This document shows, in pieces, positions 23,079 through 31,024 of a stretch of 39,273 nucleotides of DNA. The notes beneath the pieces were generated by a model. The model had not been told where the DNA came from, ran no database searches, and was given only the letters and a program-made list of their open reading frames with translations. Origin of the DNA: Pseudomonadota bacterium (GTDB taxonomy: Bacteria > Desulfobacterota > Binatia > Bin18); assembly GCA_005804965.1 (NCBI GenBank), contig SYOC01000041.1, positions 1-39,273 on the forward strand. Direction: 5' to 3'. Each line of letters begins with the position of its first letter. The first letter of the stretch is position 1. The position numbers were made by a program, and so were the translations under genes.

Positions 23079-23227
23079 AGTCGTAGGCTGAGATGAGGTA
23101 GCGCCGCCTCCCGGGAATGGGAAAAGAAGCCTTACACAATCCTCATGCTCTTTCTGAATTCTCGATTTCTTCCGACTGCGGACTCAGTCTAGCCACTACC
23201 CTGTAAGCAAGTTCTTCATGACGACAG

Positions 23228-24010
23228 TTACGCATTTTCTTGGAGCATGCGTGCAATCTGCGTCGACAGACGACGTGGAGTGAGCCGCGTACCTTGAACA
23301 CCCATCTTGTTCATCAGCCCAGGCACTACCACGCGCTTGCCGTTCAGTAAGCCGCGATAGCCGATCTGTGCTACGGCTTCTGCACTCATAAGCCCCATCA
23401 GTTTGCTTTTGACGAGGCGCGTCTCTTGAATGTTAGCGCGTGCCTGAAAGTCGGAGGCGGTGGGGCCAGGGCACAGGGCGGTGACGGTGACCCCTGTGCC
23501 GGAGAGTTCGTTGCTGATGGCTTCGCTGAAAGACAAGACGAATGCCTTGGTGGCATAATAGACGGCCATGAACGGACCCGGCTGAAACGCTGCGGTCGAG
23601 GCAACGTTCATGATACGACCCGACTTTCGTTCAATCATCGTTGGTAAGAAGAGCTTGGTCAGGTAGACCAGCGAGGCGATGTTGACCTGTATCATTTCCA
23701 GTTCCGCCGCCAGTGCCGTTTCGGTGAAGGACCCACCTAACCCGAACCCAGCATTGTTGACGAGGAAATCCACGGTGAGGACGTTGGCCTGCACTGCGTC
23801 CGCCAATTTGCGTGGCGCGTCGGGCTGGGCCAAATCTGCGACGATGACATGTGCGGACACGCCAAACGTGCCACGCAGCTCTTCGGCGACGGCATGCAGC
23901 TTCTGTTCCTGACGCGCGACGAGAATTAGGTCGTGATGGTCAGCTGCGAAACAACGGCTGAGTGCGTAACCGATACCAGTCGAAGCGCCGGTGATAAGAG
24001 CAGTGGGCAT
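23228..24010 (-). CDS. SDR family oxidoreductase
   Basis: The 260-residue protein starts at the ATG at 24010 behind GAGGA. It has the cofactor motif TGASTGIG very near the N-terminus (residues 7-14), NNAGFGLG, the catalytic Ser in NVASTAAFQPG and YxxxK in AVYYATKAF. The C-terminal part (RLTPRRLSTQIARML) is of the DltE/YqjQ-like group often annotated as short-chain dehydrogenases acting on acyl or sterol-like substrates. It follows the P450 gene on the same strand, the 102-base gap being filled by a heptad repeat array. Together they suggest oxidation of a hydrophobic substrate to an alcohol and then a ketone, which is inference. Confidence 0.93.
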   Translation of the reverse strand: MPTALITGASTGIGYALSRCFAADHHDLILVARQEQKLHAVAEELRGTFGVSAHVIVADLAQPDAPRKLADAVQANVLTVDFLVNNAGFGLGGSFTETALAAELEMIQVNIASLVYLTKLFLPTMIERKSGRIMNVASTAAFQPGPFMAVYYATKAFVLSFSEAISNELSGTGVTVTALCPGPTASDFQARANIQETRLVKSKLMGLMSAEAVAQIGYRGLLNGKRVVVPGLMNKMGVQGTRLTPRRLSTQIARMLQENA

Positions 24011-24024
24011 GTTGTCCTCGGGTA

Positions 24025-24114
24025 ATGAAGTATGAACGATGAAGGATGAAATCCTGAGCGCAAAGTGGAAAGCTTGCGTCTTTTCCACTCGGCACTCAGC
24101 ACTCAGCACTTCTT
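24025..24114. repeat. Heptanucleotide-period array filling an intergenic gap
   Basis: The gap between the SDR start and the P450 stop reads in 7-base steps. ATGAA recurs at 24025, 24032, 24039 and 24046; purine-rich units follow; then the dinucleotide CT of ACTC/ACTT recurs at 24088, 24095, 24102 and 24109. The first half is purine-rich and the second is pyrimidine-rich, and GTGGAAA (24065-24071) can pair with TTTTCCAC (24081-24088), so the array can fold. A 7-base period excludes a coding explanation. Similar arrays occur at 30969 and 35791. Confidence 0.75.
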
Positions 24115-25336
24115 AAAAGGCCACAGGCAGCGACTGCAACCCGCGCAGGGTGAAGGCGTCGCGCCACTGGAGCGTCTCGGTTTGGAGTCGTAACTCAGGC
24201 TGGCGCTTGACCAGGGTGCCGATCGCGCATTGTCCTTCCAGCCGAGCCAGTGCTGCACCTAAGCAAAAATGGATGCCGTGACCAAACGCCAGATGGGTGA
24301 GATGCTTGTTGTTCGTTCGGGTAATGTCGAAACGATCCGGGTCAGTAAACGTTGCCGGATCACGGTTCGCTGCACCGACCAGTGTGAACAACCGCTCGCC
24401 GACTTGGATACGTTTGCCGCCGATCTCACAATCTTCTTTTGGTTCTCGCCCGGTCATTTGCACTGGACTGTCATAGCGCAAGCATTCCTCTATCGCGCTT
24501 TCCAGCAGCTCGGGCTGTTTCTGCAACTTGGCCAATTGCTCGGGGTGTTGGAGCAGCGCCAGCGTACCATTGCCGATGAGGTTCACCGTGGTCTCATGCC
24601 CAGCAGCGAAGAGGAGAATGCAGTTCGCCAGCAATTCTTCTTCGCTCAAACGCTCGCCAGCCTCCTCTGCTGCAATCATAGCATCGAGCAAATTTTCTTG
24701 TGGGTGTTTGCGTAGGTGAGCGATCAAGTCGTGAAAATACTCGGACATGGCGGCCATGACTTGGTGCCCATGCTCAGCCGCGCCCGGCATCAGAATCGGA
24801 TCGAGGATACGGGCGATATCGCCGGACCAACTCTTGAAGATGTCGCGATCTTTAGCCGGGACGCCCAGCATTTCGCAAATCACTAGCACTGGCAGTGGGT
24901 AGGCGAACGACGCCATCATGTCCATGCCGCCATCGGCATGCGCAGCATCAAGCAACTCATTCACGATCTCCAGTACGCGCGGGCGCAGATTCTCGATGGT
25001 ACGTGGGGTAAAGGCTTTGGTGACGAGCGTGCGCAAGCGCGTGTGATCGGGTGGGTCGCGAAACAACATCCACTTTGAGATGACCGGTAACGCCGGTCCT
25101 TCGCCGAGCCGTTCACCCCAAAAACGCTCAGCATCCGCACGACCGAACCGCGCATCGCGGAGGACCATCATGACATCTGCGTACCGCGATAACACCCACG
25201 TGCCAGGAATCATGCTCTGATGCACTGGGTCTTCCTCTTGCAAACGGCGATACGTTGGGTAGGGGTTCAAGCGAAACTCGGGCAATAAAGGATTGAATTC
25301 CACTGGGGGTGCGGTTGGAACGGCAGCAGCTGACAT
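24113..25336 (-). CDS. Cytochrome P450
   Basis: The 407-residue soluble bacterial P450 starts at the ATG behind GAGGAGAAT. It has the oxygen-activation motif AAGHETT in helix I (about 244-250), ExxR in EECLR (284-287), and the heme loop FGHGIHFCLG with the proximal Cys at about 358. The length is typical of class I P450s, which need separate ferredoxin and reductase partners, none of which is in this window. The substrate is unknown. Its promoter region overlaps a near-palindrome upstream of a divergent TetR gene, so repression by that TetR is likely. Confidence 0.96.
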   Translation of the reverse strand: MSAAAVPTAPPVEFNPLLPEFRLNPYPTYRRLQEEDPVHQSMIPGTWVLSRYADVMMVLRDARFGRADAERFWGERLGEGPALPVISKWMLFRDPPDHTRLRTLVTKAFTPRTIENLRPRVLEIVNELLDAAHADGGMDMMASFAYPLPVLVICEMLGVPAKDRDIFKSWSGDIARILDPILMPGAAEHGHQVMAAMSEYFHDLIAHLRKHPQENLLDAMIAAEEAGERLSEEELLANCILLFAAGHETTVNLIGNGTLALLQHPEQLAKLQKQPELLESAIEECLRYDSPVQMTGREPKEDCEIGGKRIQVGERLFTLVGAANRDPATFTDPDRFDITRTNNKHLTHLAFGHGIHFCLGAALARLEGQCAIGTLVKRQPELRLQTETLQWRDAFTLRGLQSLPVAF

Positions 25337-25405
25337 GAGATATTCTCCTCTCGATACAGCGAGCAACAGTTACTTGAAATATGGTGCGGTTGCTCTGTCG
25401 ATTTA

Positions 25406-25436
25406 TGTACTGTACACTCTGACCAAATTTAGTCAA
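25406..25436 (-). promoter_or_regulatory. P450 promoter overlapped by probable TetR operators
   Basis: On the minus strand TTGACT (complement of 25431-25436) and TACAGT (complement of 25409-25414) form a good -35/-10 pair with a 16-base spacer, reading into the P450 gene. A near-palindrome TGACCAAATTTAGTCA (25420-25435, 7 of 8 pairs matching) covers the -35 box, and TGTACTGTACA (25406-25416), a perfect palindrome around one base, covers the -10 box. AGTCA also recurs at 25431, 25439 and 25447, an 8-base step. The adjacent divergent TetR gene is the obvious regulator. Confidence 0.55.
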
Positions 25437-25464
25437 TGAGTCATTTAGTCAGAGGGAAAAAATA

Positions 25465-26082
25465 ATGTCGTCGCGAGAAGGTCCGCTTCCGAAGGACAAA
25501 CACGAAATCATCCTGGCTGCGGCGAAGCAACTCTTTGGGCAGTATGGCTACCGCCGTACGTCGATTGACGACATCGCGCAGAAAGCGCGTATCGCTAAGG
25601 GGACGGTGTATCTGTATTTCAAGAGCAAGGAGGATATTTTTCGTGCACTGTGCCAGCAATTGCTCGATACTGTACTAACGGCGACAGAAGAGGCGTGTCG
25701 GACCTCACTTCCCATCGAGCAGCGACTGCGGCGCATCGTGGCTGCCAAGTTCGATTACCTCTTTGCGTTGGTGTACGACTCGGCGCATGTGCGCGAGCTG
25801 ATTGATGCTAAGAATCAGCTCAGCGCAGATATTTTTTCGCAAGCTGATCGCCGTTACCTACGACTGCTGAGCGACGTGATTGCCAGCGCCGTTGATCAAG
25901 GTGAACTGAACCTCGATCGGGTAGGGATGGAGCCTGACGCGGTCGCCGAATTGCTTGTGCGCAGTGCTGCTGGCAACGAACTCTACGGCTCAACACTGCC
26001 TACGCCCACGGTGATGCGCAAGCGACTGGATGCCCTCGTGCGGGTTTTTGTCGCTGCGCTCGATGGCACGATAGTGCATTAA
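25465..26082 (+). CDS. TetR family transcriptional regulator
   Basis: The 205-residue protein has a TetR DNA-binding domain at about residues 10-60: HEIILAAAKQLFGQYGYRR, then the helix-turn-helix TSIDDIAQKARIAKGTVYLYF. The variable ligand-binding domain that follows has no identified ligand. Regulators of this family usually repress a neighbouring operon until a small hydrophobic compound binds. It is divergent from the P450 gene and upstream of TauD and epoxide hydrolase genes on its own strand. Palindromes in the shared 128-base region suit binding sites. The ribosome site (AGAGGGAAAA) is moderate. Confidence 0.95.
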   Translation: MSSREGPLPKDKHEIILAAAKQLFGQYGYRRTSIDDIAQKARIAKGTVYLYFKSKEDIFRALCQQLLDTVLTATEEACRTSLPIEQRLRRIVAAKFDYLFALVYDSAHVRELIDAKNQLSADIFSQADRRYLRLLSDVIASAVDQGELNLDRVGMEPDAVAELLVRSAAGNELYGSTLPTPTVMRKRLDALVRVFVAALDGTIVH

Positions 26083-26137
26083 GCCCTTGCTCCGCTTATA
26101 CTCACGGCATTCTTGCTTGCCAGGATGAGAGGCGCGT

Positions 26138-26980
26138 ATGCCCGTTGCCCAGACCAGTCAGATATCAGACAGCCCGTCGCTCCAGGTGTTGCCGACCGGC
26201 GGTGCGCTCGGTGCCGAGATTTGCGGCGTTGATCTCGCGCGGCCATTATCGCCTGACACGATCCAGCAGATTCACCGTGCGCTACTGAATCACTACGTGC
26301 TGTTCTTTCGCCGGCAACATATCAGTGAAGAAGAGCAAGTGCGCTTTACTGCGTACTTCGGCACACCGGTCGAGCACGTGCGCGAGCAGCCGGACCGCGC
26401 CATCAAAGAAATCTTCCTCATTTCCAATATTGTGGCCAATGGCAAACCGATTGGCGCACTCGGCAACGACGAGCTGACTTTTCACTCCGATCTGTCGTAT
26501 TTGCCGCAGCCGGGGCGCATTTCCATGCTCTATGCTGTCGAGCTGCCACGGGTGGGGGGAGAGACGCAGTGGTGTAACTGCCACGCTGCTTATGAAGCGT
26601 TGGACGAGGCGATGAAAGCGCGACTGCGCGGGTTACGCGCGATCCATCGTCACCCCATCGCTCGGCAGAATCACCCGGTGACTGTGACGCAGCCACTCAT
26701 TCGCACGCATCCCGAGACCGGGCAAAAAGCGTTGTTTATCAGCCCGCAATTCACCCGAGCTATTGTTGGATTGGACCTGGACGAGAGCGACGAGTTGCTG
26801 ATGTTTCTCTTTGCCCACATGACGCAGCCACAGTTCGTGTGGACGCACGACTGGCAGCTTGGTGACTTGGTGATGTGGGACAATCGCCCGACCATGCACC
26901 GCCGCGCAACGTTTCCTGCCACCGAGCGACGTCTCTTGAAACGCACGCAGATCTTCAACGACGAAACGCCGTACGAGTAA
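26138..26980 (+). CDS. TauD/TfdA family 2-oxoglutarate-dependent dioxygenase
   Basis: The 280-residue protein has the non-heme iron facial triad of the family: His116-x-Asp118 in TFHSDLSYLP and the distal His about 254 in PTMHRRATF, with Arg residues downstream for 2-oxoglutarate binding. The N-terminal segment GGALGAEICGVDL is the usual entry to the fold. Members hydroxylate taurine, 2,4-D, alkyl sulfates or related acids, and the sequence does not identify which. TATACT at 26097-26102 could be the -10 of its own promoter, with no good -35. It is 20 bases upstream of the epoxide hydrolase gene and 55 after the TetR gene. Confidence 0.94.
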   Translation: MPVAQTSQISDSPSLQVLPTGGALGAEICGVDLARPLSPDTIQQIHRALLNHYVLFFRRQHISEEEQVRFTAYFGTPVEHVREQPDRAIKEIFLISNIVANGKPIGALGNDELTFHSDLSYLPQPGRISMLYAVELPRVGGETQWCNCHAAYEALDEAMKARLRGLRAIHRHPIARQNHPVTVTQPLIRTHPETGQKALFISPQFTRAIVGLDLDESDELLMFLFAHMTQPQFVWTHDWQLGDLVMWDNRPTMHRRATFPATERRLLKRTQIFNDETPYE

Positions 26981-27000
26981 AACGAAAGAGGAGGACAATC

Positions 27001-28158
27001 ATGTCTCGACATACCAACCCGGAGCCGTTTACCATCCATGTTCCCGATTCTACCCTGACTGACCTGCATGAGCGCTTGGACCGCGTGCGCTGGCCAGGTG
27101 AGGCTCCCGGCGACGCTTGGGAGTATGGCGCGCATTTGGACTACATCAAAGATCTCGTCACCTATTGGCGCACCCAGTACGACTGGCGTGCGCAAGAGCG
27201 CGGACTGAATCGTTGGCAACATTTCCGCACGACGATTGATGGACAAAACATTCACTTCATCCACGAACGCGGGAAAGGACAGAAACCGTTTCCGCTCATT
27301 ATTACTCACGGCTGGCCGGGGTCGGTCTATGAATTTATGGAGGTGATTGGTCCACTCACGGACCCAGCCGCGCACGGCGGCGATCCTGCCGATGCGTTCG
27401 ACGTGATTGCGCCGTCGTTACCTGGCTACGGTTTTTCTGGCCCCACGAAAGAACGTAAGGTTAACATCAGCCGCATTGCCGAGTGGTTCACGGTACTGAT
27501 GACTGAGGCGTTGGGCTACTCGCGCTACGGTGCCCAAGGTGGCGACTGGGGAGCGATGGTCACTTCCCGTCTAGGTTTTGCTGATGCCGGTCATGTGGCG
27601 GGGATTCACCTCAACATGGTGGGCGTCGCTCCGCATCCAGCCAACCGACAAAACCTCTCTGCTGCCGAGCAAGCCTGGATGAAAGAGATGGACCAATGGC
27701 GCAGTGAAGAGACCGGTTATCAAAGCATCCAAGGTACGAAGCCGCAGACCTTGGGATACGGTTTGAACGACTCGCCAGCAGGACTGTGCGCCTGGATCGT
27801 GGAAAAGTTCCGTACCTGGAGCGACTGTGGCGGCGACCTCGCGCGGTCGTACAGCAAAGACCAATTGCTGAGCAACGTGATGATTTACTGGATCACCCAG
27901 ACGATCAACTCATCCACTCGGCTGTATTACGAAGAACGTCATCACCCGTGGCGGTTGGGGAGAGACGAAAAGATCAACGTGCCGACCGGCGTAGCGGCAT
28001 TTCCTGGGGAACTGGCCCGTCCGCCTCGCGAGTGGGCCGAACGTGCGTACAACGTGACGCACTGGACGAAGATGCCCTCGGGCGGACACTTTGCGGCGAT
28101 GGAGAAGCCGCAATTGCTGGTGGAAGATATTCGGAAATTTTTCCGCACGGTGCGGTAG
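27001..28158 (+). CDS. Epoxide hydrolase (EHN-type alpha/beta hydrolase)
   Basis: The 385-residue protein starts at the ATG behind GAGGAGGAC. It has an N-terminal EHN domain (about 8-115, with the RWPGEAP segment), the oxyanion-hole motif HGWPGS (103-108), the nucleophile Asp182 in AQGGDWGAM, and the general base His363 in SGGHFAAMEKP. It opens epoxides to vicinal diols. Beside a P450 and a dioxygenase it plausibly detoxifies or degrades epoxide intermediates of the same compound, which is inference. No signal peptide is evident. Confidence 0.95.
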   Translation: MSRHTNPEPFTIHVPDSTLTDLHERLDRVRWPGEAPGDAWEYGAHLDYIKDLVTYWRTQYDWRAQERGLNRWQHFRTTIDGQNIHFIHERGKGQKPFPLIITHGWPGSVYEFMEVIGPLTDPAAHGGDPADAFDVIAPSLPGYGFSGPTKERKVNISRIAEWFTVLMTEALGYSRYGAQGGDWGAMVTSRLGFADAGHVAGIHLNMVGVAPHPANRQNLSAAEQAWMKEMDQWRSEETGYQSIQGTKPQTLGYGLNDSPAGLCAWIVEKFRTWSDCGGDLARSYSKDQLLSNVMIYWITQTINSSTRLYYEERHHPWRLGRDEKINVPTGVAAFPGELARPPREWAERAYNVTHWTKMPSGGHFAAMEKPQLLVEDIRKFFRTVR

Positions 28159-28168
28159 AGTGCCCGGA

Positions 28169-28195
28169 CTTAGATCTGGGAAGGGTTGGTCTAAG
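28169..28195. terminator. Possible bidirectional terminator hairpin
   Basis: CTTAGATC (28169-28176) pairs with GGTCTAAG (28188-28195) in an 8-bp stem with one G-U wobble and an 11-base loop. It lies between the converging ends of the epoxide hydrolase (28158) and HEPN (28191) genes. There is no U-tract, so its strength is doubtful. Confidence 0.35.
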
Positions 28196-28598
28196 GAAAC
28201 CCATTGTGGAGCAGGTCCGTCTCGATTGACTGCCAGACGGCCCTGGCTTGTTGCATAGCAATGCGAGCGTCGTTGTCCGTTGCCTCAGGCCAATCTCCTG
28301 GATAGCGTGCTTCGACAGACCATTCTGTCAATTCCGCTAAGTCGGGTTGCTGTTCTTTGATGCTCCAACTAGCGGGCAGCAGATTCCGCAAGACATCAAG
28401 ATCGTGACGGTGAGGGAAATCGATCTGCAAGAAGATCAGCGCTGCCTTGATCGCTTTTTCCGCTGATTGCTGAGCCAGCCAACAAATATGGCGAGGAATA
28501 GCCGTTCGCTGACTGAGAAGTGCTTCTCCAGCCTCCAAGTCTTCAAGCGCGTAACGGAGCCATCGCCGCGCTTCGGCGCTTTCTTCATTCTCGCTCAT
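28191..28598 (-). CDS. HEPN-domain protein (toxin half of HEPN-MNT)
   Basis: The 135-residue all-helical protein has the typical HEPN pattern WLRYALEDLEAGEALL, then CWLAQQSAEKAIKAALIF and PHRHDLDVLRNLLP, with RYPGDW in the third section. HEPN proteins of this kind act with MNT nucleotidyltransferases in toxin-antitoxin modules in which HEPN is usually an RNA-cleaving toxin. The exact Rx4-6H signature is not obvious, so RNase activity is not proven. Its start overlaps the MNT gene by 14 bases. Confidence 0.88.
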   Translation of the reverse strand: MSENEESAEARRWLRYALEDLEAGEALLSQRTAIPRHICWLAQQSAEKAIKAALIFLQIDFPHRHDLDVLRNLLPASWSIKEQQPDLAELTEWSVEARYPGDWPEATDNDARIAMQQARAVWQSIETDLLHNGFP

Positions 28599-28902
28599 AC
28601 AGCACTTTCCCTTCCCGAAGGGCAGGGCGCAGGACGGTGCCGATGAGATGGCCTCGGCGTGTTATCTCTTCCGGCGTTGTCACGATAATATCTTTACAGA
28701 CTGGGAGATCCACGAGCATGCGACGGATTTCTACTGCGGCTTGGCGTTTGTCCAATACTTCTGCCAGGACGACAAGGAGATCGATATCGCTCTCCGGCCT
28801 TGCGTCTCCTCGGGCGTGAGAACCGAAAAGAATCAGCTTTACAGGATGACAGTTGCGAACGATACGACTTGTCATTTCCTGAATAGATTCCCATGACGAC
28901 AT
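28585..28902 (-). CDS. MNT nucleotidyltransferase (antitoxin half of HEPN-MNT)
   Basis: The 105-residue protein has the minimal nucleotidyltransferase signature LILFGSHARGDARPESDIDLLVV (about 24-46), with Gly-Ser and the two Asp metal ligands. In known HEPN-MNT pairs the MNT protein neutralises the HEPN toxin, in some cases by attaching AMP. It is the first gene of the pair and its end overlaps the HEPN start by 14 bases. The MoeA-PBP gene ends 43 bases upstream on the same strand but is unlikely to be functionally linked. Confidence 0.92.
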   Translation of the reverse strand: MSSWESIQEMTSRIVRNCHPVKLILFGSHARGDARPESDIDLLVVLAEVLDKRQAAVEIRRMLVDLPVCKDIIVTTPEEITRRGHLIGTVLRPALREGKVLYERE

Positions 28903-28945
28903 TGGTGCAGCTTCTTCCTTTCTTACCCTGACTGCGGTTCGTCAC

Positions 28946-30925
28946 TCACCCCTTCTTCAACATTCCCGTCTTCTTCGTATTGTAACCGTCGAGGGCAGTA
29001 ACCGCAGCTTTGAAGGCGTGGGAGCGAATGACTTCGACCAGCTTTTGTCCCATCGCGCTGTGGAAGAAATCTTTAAGGAACACGAGGTCGTAATCTTCAC
29101 GTTCGATAGGGACAAAATCCAAGCCCAAAGCTTTGGCTGCTGACTTCACGCCTAAGCCGGTGTCGGCCAAGCTGCTGGCGACGGCGACGGCCACCGCCAT
29201 ATGGGTGACTTCTTCGCGCTCGTAGCCGCGGACCCGCTCTGGGGCGATCTTGTGCTTTTCCAACTGATAATCGAGGAGAAGCCGAGTGCCAGCACCGGGT
29301 TGGCGATTGATGAAAGTCACGTCTTTGCGAGCGAGATCTTTGATGCCTTTGATCTTTTTGGGGTTGCCGGTGGGGATGATAAGCCCTTGCTCGCGAATCA
29401 CCAAGTTCATGGTGACAACCTGGGAAAGCAATTTCTGTCTCTTGAGGTCAGGCAGGTTGTACTGGCCGGTGGCAGGATCAAGCAGATGAGTGCCGATCAT
29501 ATGAGCCTCGCGTCGCTTCAAGGCGAGCAAGCCGCCCAGTGAGCCGATGTTGCTGGCGGAGATGCGTAGCTCGGGGTAACGCGCCCGCAACTGGTCATCC
29601 AGCACCCCAATGGTCAAGTCATTACTGCCAGTAAAGAGAATAGTGTTGGCGACCTCTTCCGCTGGGCGCAACAGTTCGACCTCGACTTCTTGACCAGCAT
29701 TCAGTCCTTCATCCAGTGGAGGGATGCGCAGCACGCCGTCAGCCTTGACCATGGTGGTAATGACCCCAGCGCCGCGATTGAGTGGGTTGACGATGACACG
29801 GTCTCCAACTCGCCCTAAACTCACGCGAACAAACTCTTCCAGCCCGAGGCGAGAAGGAATTTTGCGCGGCAACACGGCTGTGATCTTGGGCGGCTCTTCA
29901 GCGGGGCGACCGAGAAAATGCGCAATCAGCGGACGCAAAATCTGCTGACAGATGACGACGGCGGACACTGGATATCCCGGCAAGCCAATCACCGGCTTGC
30001 CGTCGATGACAGCGAGAATTGCCGGTTTGCCGGGCATGACGTCGATGCCATGCACGAGCACCTCGCCGAGAGATTCGAGCGCGTGCACGGTGAAATCATG
30101 CTCGCCAGCCGACGAGCCGGCAATAATGACGACAATATCGTTTGTCTGCACGGCCTTCTTGAGTGCGGCGACGATCTTCGCCAAATCATCGACCACACGC
30201 GGCAGTCGGCGTGGTGCACCGCCCCATTCGACGACGAAGGCGGCTGTGACTCGCGAGTTGAATTCGATAATCCGTCCTGGTTGCGGCGGGTCGCCAGGTT
30301 CAATTAACTCTGAGCCGGTGGGAATAATGCCGACCGTTGGCTTAGCGACGACAGGAATGCGCACGTGCCCAGCGGCCAAGAGCGCCCCGAGGTCGTATGG
30401 GCGCAGCTTATGACCGCGCGGCAGAAGCGGCTCGGTAGCGACGATATCTTCGCCCACGAGACGGACGTGCTGCCACGGTGTGGCGGCGTCGCGGATCTCG
30501 ACTTCTCGTTCATTCTTTCTAAAGACCCGTTCGATCATGACTACTGCGTTGGCCCAAGTGGGGAGCGGGTTGCCGGTATCGACGTATTGAAAGCTCCCTC
30601 TGCCGTTGGCCGACGTAGCACCCGTCTGAGGCGTGGTGGCGGTCAGGGTCACAGCAGAAAACTCGCTCGCCCCAAAGGTATCCTCTGCACGTACCGCTAT
30701 GCCGTCCATAGCCGAGCCGTGATAATGCGGGGCCGACAAGACTGCGAAGATGGGCTGTGCCGTAGTGGCGTGCAATGCGTCTTCCACAGCCACCGTTTCT
30801 ACGCGGCGTGGCGGAGCGAGAGCGTGTAAGAACATCGACAACGCTTCGGGCAAGGGCTTCTTTTTGAGATAACGCTTGCGCTCGGGATGATCGGCTTTGT
30901 GTGGGGCAGCGTGGAGATCATGCAT
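28946..30925 (-). CDS. moeA: MoeA-type molybdotransferase fused to a periplasmic-binding-like domain
   Basis: The 659-residue protein starts at the ATG at 30925 without a strong ribosome site. Residues about 20-420 are a MoeA/gephyrin-E domain (HYHGSAMDGIAVRAEDT, IIAGSSAGEHDFTVHAL, MPGKPAIL, IGLPGYPVSA and RIPPLDEG). The last 220 or so residues are a PBP-like fold (LFTGSNDLTIGVLDDQL through FINRQPGAGTRLLLDYQL and DTGLGVKSAAKALG), the domain found in molybdate/tungstate-sensing or handling proteins. MoeA inserts Mo or W into molybdopterin, and the fused domain may deliver or sense the oxyanion. This is a known architecture. It follows a second moeA, separated by a heptad repeat. Confidence 0.93.
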   Translation of the reverse strand: MHDLHAAPHKADHPERKRYLKKKPLPEALSMFLHALAPPRRVETVAVEDALHATTAQPIFAVLSAPHYHGSAMDGIAVRAEDTFGASEFSAVTLTATTPQTGATSANGRGSFQYVDTGNPLPTWANAVVMIERVFRKNEREVEIRDAATPWQHVRLVGEDIVATEPLLPRGHKLRPYDLGALLAAGHVRIPVVAKPTVGIIPTGSELIEPGDPPQPGRIIEFNSRVTAAFVVEWGGAPRRLPRVVDDLAKIVAALKKAVQTNDIVVIIAGSSAGEHDFTVHALESLGEVLVHGIDVMPGKPAILAVIDGKPVIGLPGYPVSAVVICQQILRPLIAHFLGRPAEEPPKITAVLPRKIPSRLGLEEFVRVSLGRVGDRVIVNPLNRGAGVITTMVKADGVLRIPPLDEGLNAGQEVEVELLRPAEEVANTILFTGSNDLTIGVLDDQLRARYPELRISASNIGSLGGLLALKRREAHMIGTHLLDPATGQYNLPDLKRQKLLSQVVTMNLVIREQGLIIPTGNPKKIKGIKDLARKDVTFINRQPGAGTRLLLDYQLEKHKIAPERVRGYEREEVTHMAVAVAVASSLADTGLGVKSAAKALGLDFVPIEREDYDLVFLKDFFHSAMGQKLVEVIRSHAFKAAVTALDGYNTKKTGMLKKG

Positions 30926-30968
30926 AAAAGGGCTAGTCTTGTCTTGATATAGGTTGCACAACGATCGA

Positions 30969-31024
30969 CACTTAGAACTCACGACTAAAAACTAAGAACT
31001 TAAAACTCACAGCTAACAGCTAAA
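30969..31024. repeat. Heptanucleotide tandem array between the two moeA genes
   Basis: The dinucleotide CT recurs at 30971, 30978, 30985, 30992, 30999, 31006, 31013 and 31020, exactly every 7 bases, giving eight units of the type AACTAAN with substitutions. The array lies in the 94-base gap between the two moeA genes and runs over the last base of the upstream gene's stop region. It has no coding content. It shares the period with arrays at 24025 and 35791 but not the consensus. Confidence 0.8.

Noticed and set aside
24025-24114. CRISPR array
   Set aside because: The period is 7 bases with no spacer structure, and no cas genes are present.
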